9,211 nucleotides of DNA from an uncultured Clostridia bacterium (lineage in GTDB: Bacteria > Bacillota > Clostridia > TANB77 > CAG-508): the NCBI GenBank assembly GCA_934162615.1, contig CAKPJK010000040.1, positions 1 through 9,211 of the forward strand, in the 5' to 3' direction. Numbering within the stretch: the stretch's first letter is position 1; every line of letters begins with the position of its first letter. Positions 1-5,996 of the stretch are shown in pieces. Made by a program: the position numbers and the translations under genes. Under the pieces are notes generated by a model, which saw only the letters and a program-made list of their open reading frames with translations, did not search any database and was not told where the DNA came from.

Positions 1-23
1 GATTTTTTTCTAAATAGTTATAT

Positions 24-56
24 AAAAATAGATTAGTTGTATTTCAAACTAATCTA
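24..56 (-). terminator. Rho-independent terminator after mgtA
   Basis: On the minus strand a 10-bp perfect stem (arms at 56-47 and 38-29, TAGATTAGTT pairing with AACTAATCTA) with an 8-base loop is followed at once by five U residues (28-24). It lies about 57 bases after the mgtA stop codon, where a transcript end is expected. The stem is AT-rich, so its strength is moderate. On the plus strand there is no T-tract after the hairpin, so it reads as one-directional. Confidence 0.6.
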
Positions 57-113
57 AACAATAACTTACTATTTTTCCAACTAATTACTAAATTGTGTAA
101 TTTTCAATTATTT

Positions 114-719
114 CTATATCCATTCCTTATATTTCTTTATATAAATTTTCTTTGCATAGCTTGCTACAATACAATATAAGAATGTGACTCCAAATATCAT
201 GAAAATATATTTTAATGCAATTGGTGCTAAGCCTATCGCAGTTCCTAGAGGCGTAAATGGTACTAAAATTCCTATTATAATTAACAGAATTGAAGATATA
301 TAAACAGCCTTATGTGCATTACTTTGTATAAATGGTGTTTTTGCCGTTCTTATAATGTGCATTCCTATTAAATTTGATACTATACTGTAAGTGAACCATA
401 TTGTTTGAAAGTGTGTAACATCTCTAACTGTGAAAACAAACCATAATAGTAAAAATACAACTATATCAAATAGTGAGCTTACAGGACCCATAAAAAACAT
501 AAACCTTTTTAAGCTTTTTATATTTAATTTTTTTGGCTTTCCAATCAATTCTTTATCTACATTGTCAAACGGAATTGTCATTTGACCAAAGTCATATAAT
601 AATCCTTCTACTAATAGTTGAATTGGTGTTTCAGGTAAAAATGGTAGTACAATGCTTGCAATAATTACTGAAACTACTTCCCCAAAGTTGAAGCTTGTTG
701 CCATTTTTATATATTTCAT
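114..719 (-). pseudogene. mgtA: C-terminal membrane part of the MgtA-type ATPase (shifted frame)
   Basis: This open segment of about 201 residues is the C-terminal cation-ATPase domain of the same pump, not an independent gene. It starts in the conserved M-K-Y-I-K-M-A stretch before TM5 and holds the family signatures SFNFGEVVSV (TM5) and LLYDFGQMTIPFDNVD (TM6 and the following loop). Four more hydrophobic segments follow at roughly residues 71-96, 104-122, 138-156 and 167-188, and the tail is basic (KKIYIKKYKEW). The in-frame ATG at 719 has no ribosome site; the bases before it are A/T-rich without a GGAG core. Separate translation is therefore unlikely. Its preserved coding quality argues that the frameshift is recent or an artefact. 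Confidence 0.85.
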
Positions 720-2721
720 TAAATTTACATATGTTTTTCTTCCGTTCCATTACACCATCTAATAGTACATTAAGGTCTTTTTCAAGTAATATAATATCCG
801 CAGTTTCTTTTGCTATATCAACTGCAGTATCAACAGAAATTCCAACATCGGAATTTGTTAACGCTGGACTATCGTTTATTCCATCTCCCATATATCCTAC
901 AACATTTCCATTTTGTTTTAAAACTCTAACAATCCTTGCTTTTTGTATTGGAGAAAGTTTTGCAAATATATTAATTCTTTTTAATAATCTTGATAGTGCT
1001 ACATCTGATAAGGCATCTATTTTATTTCCAGTTATGATTTCTTTTGAATTTATCCCTGCTTTATTGCAAACACATCTTGTAACTTCAACATTATCACCTG
1101 TAAGAACCATAACTCTTATTCCTGCATTGTTTAAGCCTTCTATTGCTTCTTTTGCACTTTCCTTTGGTGGATCAAGAAAACCAATAAAGCCTAATAAAGT
1201 CATGTCCTTTTCATCAGTGCTATTAAAATCTTTTTTATTATTAGTTATAATTTTTTTACAAATGGCAACAACTCTAAAACCTTCCTCATTTAAGTCTTTA
1301 CAAATTTTTCTCATATTTTCTATTTTTTCATTTGTAAGTTTTGCCGTTTGTCCCTTATATTCAAATGTTGTACAAATATTTAGAATTTCTTCAACAGCAC
1401 CTTTGGTTATTAATTCATCTTTATTATCTATTTCTACTGCTACAGATAAACACCTACGAGAAAAGTCAAAAGGAATTTCATCTATTTTTTTATATTTTTC
1501 TACACTATTCTCAATTCCAATAGTTTTAGCTTTAGCAACTACTGCCTCGTCTATATTACTCTTTAGACCTGTTTGCAAATAAGCATTTAAAAAAGCATAT
1601 TTTAAAATATCAAAATCTTCTTCTCCATTTACATTCAAGTATCTTTCCAGAACAATCTTATCTTCTGTCAATGTTCCTGTCTTGTCTGTACAGAATATGT
1701 TCATTGCTCCAAAGTTTTGAATTGAATCTAACTTCTTAACAATAGTCTTCTTTTTTGACATTCTCACAGCACCTTTAGATAAACTTGAAGACAAAATAAC
1801 AGGTAACAATAGTGGTGTTATGCAAATGGCTATTGCAACAGCAAAAGTAAATGCTAGAATAATATCATGTTTTTCCACATTTATTAAAAATACTATTGGA
1901 ATCATAAAAATCATAATTCTAATTAATAATTTACTTATACTTTCAATTCCTTTTTGAAATGCTGTTTTTTCTTTTCCAGAAGTTACAGTATTTGCTATTT
2001 TTCCAAAATATGTTGAATCTCCAACTTTTATTACAACACCTTTTGCTGAACCAGATACAACATTTGTACCCATAAAACAGATATTATCAAAATCCGATAT
2101 ACTGTCTAATTCTTCTTGATTGTTTTCTAATTCAACGGTTTTCTTTATATTATCTGATTCTCCAGTTAATGAAGCCTGTCCTACATATAAGTCTTTTGAT
2201 TCGATTATTCTTAAATCAGCTGGTATAATACTTCCAGCAGACAATAAAACAATGTCTCCTAAAGTTACATTTTTAACTGGTATATTTATTTCTTTGCTAT
2301 CTCTAATAACTGTAGTAGTTGTTTCAACTATTTCCCTTAATTTTTCTGCTGCCTTATTAGATCTATATGACTCAAAAAAATCTAATAAAGTACTTGCAGT
2401 AACTAAAATTACTATGACTATTATATTTGCATAGCTTGGTTCTATTGCTAAATATATATCTGTATATATTAAGATAATTGAAATACCAATTAAAATGCAG
2501 TTAAAAGGTGTTAGTAAACTTTGTAGTAAATAATTATACCACTTCTTAGGTTTAGCCTTTTTTGTTTCGTTAAGACCAATTTTCTTAATATTAATTTCAG
2601 CTTGTTTACTAGTAAGCCCATTTTCATTTAAGTTATGCTTTTTTAAAAATTCATCTCTTTGTATAGTACTGTCTTCTCCATACATTTTTAATACATCAAC
2701 ATTTTCTTTTGAATCACTCAT
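114..2721 (-). pseudogene. mgtA: Magnesium-translocating P-type ATPase (MgtA/MgtB type), broken by a one-base frameshift
   Basis: This encodes an ATP-driven cation pump of the P3B (MgtA) family, which imports Mg2+ across the cell membrane. Visible motifs, numbered from the ATG at 2721, are the actuator TGES (186-189), the phosphorylation site DKTGT (Asp346), the nucleotide-site KGA (440-442), TGDN (541-544) and MGDGIND (611-617). The MgtA hallmark IQNFGAM comes just before DKTGT. The main frame then leaves the family sequence near residue 659 and stops at 631. The rest of the pump continues in another frame to the stop at 114. On the minus strand the junction reads GAA-C-GGA-AGA-AAA-ACA; dropping the C (plus position 744) gives E-G-R-K-T-Y-V-N, as in MgtA. 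The repaired length is 868 residues, normal for the family. The ribosome site AGAGGTG precedes the ATG and overlaps the end of a micro-ORF. TM4 reads TPLLLP where E. coli MgtA has TPEMLP. As it stands the gene would give a pump lacking TM5-10; a sequencing indel is an equally simple explanation. Confidence 0.9.
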
Positions 2722-2723
2722 AT

Positions 2724-2809
2724 TTACACCTCTTTACAAAAAAATATATAAACTAAATATAATAAGTTTCCTAATATAATTAATAATATTCCTGTTTTAT
2801 TTTTTTCAT
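2724..2809 (-). pseudogene. Membrane micro-ORF (28 aa if repaired) just upstream of mgtA
   Basis: A strong ribosome site (GGAGG, 7 bases before the ATG at 2809) leads into ATG followed by seven A residues. The literal frame stops after nine codons. With one more A in the run, the frame encodes 28 residues: basic M-K-K-N-K, then a single membrane span (KTGILLIILGNLLYLVYIFF) and a short C-K-E-V tail. Its TAA stop lies two bases before the mgtA ATG, and its last codons (AAA GAG GTG) form the mgtA ribosome site, a layout typical of translational coupling. Small single-span peptides accompany other P-type pumps (KdpF with KdpA-C, MgtS with MgtA in enterics), but no homology to those is claimed. 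Size, hydrophobicity, ribosome site and spacing support a real small gene. The homopolymer indel may be real, a sequencing error, or a slippage site. Confidence 0.5.
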
Positions 2810-2852
2810 AATCAATCCTCCATTTCAACAAATTTCTATTTTTCTAATTCAT

Positions 2853-2861
2853 ATAATACCA
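2853..2861 (-). promoter_or_regulatory. Possible extended -10 promoter for the micro-ORF/mgtA unit
   Basis: The minus strand reads TGG-TATTAT, an extended -10 (TGn plus a 5/6 match to TATAAT), about 45 bases before the micro-ORF ATG. A consensus TTGACA sits only nine bases upstream, inside the palindrome, which is too close to act as the -35 for this -10. The leader would be about 40 bases, too short for an M-box Mg2+ riboswitch, and none is visible. A/T-rich background makes chance matches common. Confidence 0.3.
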
Positions 2862-2865
2862 CAAT

Positions 2866-2900
2866 CCTGTCAAAATTATCCATTGGATAATTTTGACAGG
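2866..2900. repeat. Perfect 17-bp inverted repeat with a one-base centre
   Basis: CCTGTCAAAATTATCCA (2866-2882), a single T, then its exact reverse complement (2884-2900) form a 35-base near-palindrome without mismatch. Neither strand has a T-run directly after it, so it is not a normal terminator. It sits at the edge of the gene-debris stretch, and the unidentified coding remnant ends inside it. It could be a mobile-element end, an operator, or the scar of an inverted duplication; the sequence alone does not decide. Confidence 0.8.
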
Positions 2901-3049
2901 AACACTGTAAAGTATTTAGCTATCGTATCTTTATGTTCAAATCGGCTCTTTTGAAACTCTTCTTTTAACTTTTGATATTGATAATTTAGTTGAGTATCTA
3001 CAATTTCTAAATTACTTTTATCATATTTAGTTATGATTGCTAAATCTTC
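2876..3049 (-). pseudogene. Unidentified coding remnant (57 codons, no start)
   Basis: A minus-strand frame with good protein-like composition runs from just after a TAG (3052-3050) to a TAA at 2878-2876. It begins EDLAIITKYDK and ends AKYFTVFLSKLSNG. The middle is charged and probably helical (QKLKEEFQKSRFEHK). There is no ATG, GTG or TTG start with a ribosome site, so it looks like the C-terminal end of a lost gene. Its final codons and stop lie inside the perfect inverted repeat. I do not recognise the family. The position beside a truncated peroxiredoxin suggests leftover mobile or transferred DNA, which is inference. Confidence 0.4.
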
Positions 3050-3051
3050 CT

Positions 3052-3074
3052 AATCAATCGCCTCACGATTGATT
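3052..3074. repeat. 9-bp inverted repeat in the debris stretch
   Basis: AATCAATCG (3052-3060) and CGATTGATT (3066-3074) are exact reverse complements around the loop CCTCA. There is no T-tract on the minus strand after it. It lies just upstream of the unidentified remnant. The DNA between it and the peroxiredoxin fragment (3075-3167) shows no gene, only short frames broken by stops. Confidence 0.5.
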
Positions 3075-3167
3075 TTGTGGCAATTTTTATTTATTATAGA
3101 GTACGTTATCGATTAAAGAAATGTTAAGCAATATCAAGCGTTTCTGATATTTCCCCAAATTGTATGC

Positions 3168-3323
3168 TCATACGGGGGTAAAGTCTCCTGGGTGAGAAAA
3201 TAACACCACCCATTTTCCACTATATTGATTTAAATTTATTTTTCCCATTGTGGTTTCCGCTTCAAAATCTGGTGCTTGCATACCTATTCTTACATTACCA
3301 TTCATTAATATTTCATAATCCAT
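3168..3323 (-). pseudogene. Peroxiredoxin (AhpC/TSA family), N-terminal fragment only
   Basis: This encodes the first 51 residues of a thioredoxin-fold peroxidase. The recognisable stretches are IGMQAPDFEAETT near the N-terminus, GKINLNQYSGK, and KWVVLFSHPGDFTPV. In intact Prx6/AhpC-type enzymes the next residue is the peroxidatic Cys (T-P-V-C). Here the codon begins TG but reads TGA, a stop, and the sequence beyond does not resemble peroxiredoxin in any frame. About 150 or more residues are missing, including the catalytic cysteine, so no activity is possible. The start at 3323 has AAGGGAG 11 bases upstream; an in-frame ATG at 3344 lies before that site and is less likely. The break looks like a deletion or insertion junction rather than a point mutation. 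Between this fragment and the next gene (3324-3475) I see only A/T-rich DNA with no supported feature. Confidence 0.85.
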
Positions 3324-3475
3324 AAAAAAATAAACTCCCTTCATATTTTTGTATATTTTATGAATTGGAATTTATTTTTGCTACAATATGATTTAATTTT
3401 TTAATATTATACTTATTTTTCTTATTCTTTATCTCATACAGTTTTAATATTTCTATTTTATTTGTTCTAAATCAA

Positions 3476-4696
3476 CTAATTCACCTTGTTTAGTATTGCT
3501 CCTGAAATTTTCCCTCCAATATTTTCTATAGCTATTTTAGCTTTTTCTACATCTTCTACCTTTGTCTTTTCTTCTTTTACTACTGCTATTGTTGCATCTG
3601 CTACTTTTGCAAGTGGCATTGGAATAACTTTTTCATTTATTGATGCTGTATCTATTAAAATAATATCGTAATTGTTTTTTAGTATTTTCAATATATTTTC
3701 CAATGTTCCTTGTAAAAACTTTTCTTCTTCTATTTCTATATTTCCAACTGGTAAAACGTATAAATTTTCTATTTCTGTGTTTTTTATTCTATTTTCTATA
3801 TTCTCTAAACTTGAATCTTCTATTATATTAGTAAATCCTTCTTTACTTTCTAACTTATATTCTTTAGATATAGTCTTTGTAAATACATTTGCATCTATTA
3901 TTAATACTTTACTATATATTTTAGTATATTGAATAGCTAAATTATTTACAATATAGGTTGTTCCTGATTCTTTATTTACTCCTGTAAATGTTATAATTTT
4001 TGGTTTTTCAATTTCTTTGTTCAATTCTATATTTGTTTCTATTCGTTTTAATTCATTTTTTATTTTTTCATTGCTTGTTCTATATTTTATTTGTTCTTTT
4101 GTCTTTTTACTAAACATTTTATTTTTAGGCATTTTTTCCATACTTACTTTTCCAAGTACATTTATTTTTGCAATATTTTCTATTTTTGAAGCATTTATTA
4201 TTCCTATAAAATTAATTAAAACTATAATATAGCCTATATAGCCAATTATTCCTATTATTAAGCATTCTAAAATATCTTTTATATAAGATGCATTGTTTGG
4301 TGTTTCAGCTACTTGTGGTGTTTCTAATATTTTAAATGTTTTTATTCCATAAGTTTCTTGTAATTTCTTTTCTACCACGTCCATATATCTATTTACTTCA
4401 TTGAATGCTTCATCTTTTTTCCTGTTAGTTGCTGTAACTTTAATTATTTTGCTTGCCTTATCAAATTTTACATCTAAACTTTTTGATTTTAAAATATCAT
4501 TTCCAGTTATATAGTTTTCTATAGATGCATCTGCTTTATCTATTAAAATTTGAGTGTTTGACTCATATACTGGTCTTTTTATTACAAATGTATATAGTAC
4601 TCCTACTATTAAAGATATTAGCAATATACATATTAAAATATTTTTTCTTTGGTACATAAATTTTAGTATTTGTTTTACATCTAATTCTTCGTTCAT
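3476..4696 (-). CDS. Wzz-BY-kinase fusion membrane protein with a degenerate kinase domain
   Basis: This 406-residue protein has the order of a Wzc-type polysaccharide co-polymerase. A short cytoplasmic start leads to TM1 (about 19-38), a short outside domain, a Pro-containing stretch (E-T-P-Q-V-A-E-T-P, 125-133) and TM2 (about 142-168). A charged linker and a BY-kinase-like P-loop fold (from about 232) complete it. The fold is recognised by ENLYVLPVGNI (310-320), Walker B DIILIDT (344-350), and I-G-G-K-I-S-G-A-I-L-N-K at the end. The key catalytic features are lost. Walker A reads T-G-V-N-K-E-S-G-T-T (238-247) instead of the usual PGEGKS, so the P-loop Lys is Thr246. Walker A' is D-A-N-V-F, not D-x-D-x-R. 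The E-x2-R-x2-R oligomerisation motif and the C-terminal Tyr cluster are absent. It is probably a pseudokinase paralogue of the neighbouring CpsC/CpsD pair. The start has AAGGAG six bases upstream. A strong hairpin separates it from the preceding gene, so it may be expressed at a different level. Confidence 0.85.
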   Translation of the reverse strand: MNEELDVKQILKFMYQRKNILICILLISLIVGVLYTFVIKRPVYESNTQILIDKADASIENYITGNDILKSKSLDVKFDKASKIIKVTATNRKKDEAFNEVNRYMDVVEKKLQETYGIKTFKILETPQVAETPNNASYIKDILECLIIGIIGYIGYIIVLINFIGIINASKIENIAKINVLGKVSMEKMPKNKMFSKKTKEQIKYRTSNEKIKNELKRIETNIELNKEIEKPKIITFTGVNKESGTTYIVNNLAIQYTKIYSKVLIIDANVFTKTISKEYKLESKEGFTNIIEDSSLENIENRIKNTEIENLYVLPVGNIEIEEEKFLQGTLENILKILKNNYDIILIDTASINEKVIPMPLAKVADATIAVVKEEKTKVEDVEKAKIAIENIGGKISGAILNKVN

Positions 4697-4736
4697 TTTT
4701 TACTCCTTATATTAGTTTTTATGCACTTTCAAAAAT

Positions 4737-4781
4737 AAAAAAGTGCTAAGATGTTGTTGGTACACATTTTAACACTTTTTT
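4737..4781 (-). terminator. Strong hairpin terminator or attenuator before the fusion gene
   Basis: Arms of 18 bases (4781-4764 and 4754-4737) pair with one mismatch and one G-U around a 9-base loop, and on the minus strand the 3' arm ends in U6 followed by AUUUUUG. This is a convincing intrinsic terminator, 28 bases after the 112-residue gene. Symmetry gives the plus strand a T-tract as well. Only about 40 bases separate it from the fusion gene. A TTGAAA sits in that gap, but any -10 would overlap the ribosome site. Partial read-through is the simplest way for the fusion gene to be transcribed. Confidence 0.75.
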
Positions 4782-4808
4782 CTATTTTTGTCTATAAAAT
4801 TATATTTT

Positions 4809-5147
4809 TTAAACTTTTTTCCAGAACCAATCTAAACTGTTGTCAATACTTTTTATTTTTCTTTCTTTTGATTCTATATCATCTGTCCATAAATATGCAA
4901 TAAATGATAAGAATATAAATACAAAGTCAACAGCTATGCAATGTGATAATGTTTTTAGTATTTCTCCTGTTGGATCTTGTACTATAACATACTCTACACA
5001 ATGTCCTACTATAATTGTTAAAAATGCAAGTAATAAAACACATGTTACATTACTTCTTTTAATTTCTCTTGCTAATAATACTACTAAAATATATAATACT
5101 AAAGCTACAAGAATATTAAATGGTTGTGATAAATTGATAATTGGCAT
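4809..5147 (-). CDS. Small three-helix membrane protein of unknown function
   Basis: This 112-residue protein has three hydrophobic segments (about residues 9-26, 34-56 and 67-87) and a charged cytoplasmic-looking tail (D-D-I-E-S-K-E-R-K-I-K, then S-L-D-W-F-W-K-K-V). The start at 5147 is set by an excellent ribosome site, TAAGGAGG, eight bases upstream. I do not recognise the family. His and Cys in the helices (G-H-C-V-E-Y in TM2, S-H-C-I in TM3) are notable but prove nothing. It lies 75 bases after cpsB and before a terminator, in the same direction, so it is probably the last regular gene of the cpsC-cpsD-cpsB transcript or starts at a weak promoter in the gap. A role as a partner of the capsule kinase or export machinery is a guess from location alone. 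Confidence 0.75.
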   Translation of the reverse strand: MPIINLSQPFNILVALVLYILVVLLAREIKRSNVTCVLLLAFLTIIVGHCVEYVIVQDPTGEILKTLSHCIAVDFVFIFLSFIAYLWTDDIESKERKIKSIDNSLDWFWKKV

Positions 5148-5182
5148 CTTTTGTTCCTCCTTATTTTCTTTTGTTCTTTTAT

Positions 5183-5211
5183 ATTTTATATTTTTTTAAT
5201 ACATTTTTCAA
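5183..5211 (-). promoter_or_regulatory. Possible internal promoter upstream of the 112-residue gene
   Basis: On the minus strand TTGAAA (5211-5206), 17 bases and TAAAAT (5188-5183) match a sigma-A promoter at 5/6 in both boxes, about 35 bases before the ATG at 5147. The gap is almost pure A/T, where such matches occur by chance, so the upstream operon promoter may be the only real one. Confidence 0.3.
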
Positions 5212-5222
5212 TAGTTTTCTGT

Positions 5223-5996
5223 TTATTTATTAAAAATTTTTTCAAAAAAACTTAGTTTTATTTTTGTTGGTGGTATTATATCTAAATTTTCATCATTTAA
5301 TACTTTTCTAGCATTATTTTCTGTTAAGTCTTCTATTTGTTCTTCTGAAATAATTTTCCTTAATTCATCTTTGGCCCAGTTTACTTTTCCATAAATAGTT
5401 GCAGGTTTATGTATGTCTGTGCCTAAAAAATGTATAAAATTATTTTTTATAAGTAATTTTACAGTTTTTTTAGCCTCTTTTCCATATAAACCTACTATGC
5501 TTCCATAGTTTGATTGAAATAATACTCCTAAGTCTGCAAGTTCTAATAATCTATTTGGATCTTTTTGTATAAATGTATATCTTTCTGGATGTGCTAAAAC
5601 TGGTATATTTCCATTTTCCTTTAGTTTGTATATTACTTCTAATAAATTTATAGGTTCCTCATTCATTGGAACTTCAAATAGTATATACCTACTTCCGTTT
5701 ATAGTACTTATTGTATTGTCTTTTAATAAGTCTACTATTTTATTATTTATATATACCTCATTAGCTTGATATAATTCAACATCTAGCCCTTCTTTTTCGC
5801 ATAATTCTTTTATTAATTTCATTTTTTTATTTATCTGAATTGCTGGGCATTCATAATAATCTTCCATATAATGTGGTGTTAAAATAATGCTATGAAAACC
5901 AGCTATTTTAGCCTGTTTTACAAGTCTTACAGACATACTTTCAGATTCAGCACCATCATCTACTCCATATATAATATGACTATGAAAATCTATCAT
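5223..5996 (-). CDS. cpsB: Capsule tyrosine-protein phosphatase, PHP family (CpsB/YwqE/CapC)
   Basis: This is a cytoplasmic manganese-type phosphatase that dephosphorylates the capsule tyrosine autokinase CpsD and so closes its phosphorylation cycle. At 257 residues it has the family's usual length. It opens with MIDFHSHIIYGVDDGAES, the PHP metal motif (His5, His7, Asp13/14). Further likely metal ligands are His42 (T-P-H-Y), Glu80, Glu108 (L-F-E-V-P), His136 in A-H-P-E-R-Y, and Asp194 and His196 in G-T-D-I-H, so the active site looks complete. The start is fixed by coupling: the ATG at 5996 shares its A with the cpsD stop (TAATG), and its ribosome site GAGGAGA is inside the last cpsD codons. 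This puts it directly downstream of its substrate kinase. Other PHP enzymes such as histidinol phosphatase are less likely given the neighbours and the VDDG signature. Confidence 0.95.
   Translation of the reverse strand: MIDFHSHIIYGVDDGAESESMSVRLVKQAKIAGFHSIILTPHYMEDYYECPAIQINKKMKLIKELCEKEGLDVELYQANEVYINNKIVDLLKDNTISTINGSRYILFEVPMNEEPINLLEVIYKLKENGNIPVLAHPERYTFIQKDPNRLLELADLGVLFQSNYGSIVGLYGKEAKKTVKLLIKNNFIHFLGTDIHKPATIYGKVNWAKDELRKIISEEQIEDLTENNARKVLNDENLDIIPPTKIKLSFFEKIFNK

Noticed and set aside
695..1582. Long plus-strand open frame (295 codons) opposite mgtA
   Set aside because: It lies antisense to a pump with all family motifs, its translation is Ser/Phe/Ile-rich and shows no family, and no ribosome site precedes it. 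It is a complement-strand shadow.
3168..3173. TGA in the peroxiredoxin fragment read as a recoded codon (Sec or Trp)
   Set aside because: Sequence after the TGA does not resemble peroxiredoxin in any frame, and other genes here use TGG for Trp, so it is a true break.
3154..3178. Imperfect hairpin with CCCC/GGGG and GTATG/CATAC arms
   Set aside because: A five-base bulge and no T-tract; noted only as a possible breakpoint feature, not as a terminator.
3358..3453. Short minus-strand frame rich in Lys, Asn and Ile after the fusion gene
   Set aside because: It has no start codon with a ribosome site, and A-rich DNA gives such frames by chance.
2742..3475. CRISPR array, tRNA or riboswitch in the gene-poor stretch
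   Set aside because: No regularly spaced direct repeats, no cloverleaf and no known aptamer core were visible by eye; the stretch is explained by broken genes and inverted repeats.
4840..5199. Plus-strand open frame opposite the 112-residue membrane gene
   Set aside because: The minus-strand frame has a strong ribosome site and fits the operon direction; the plus-strand frame has neither.
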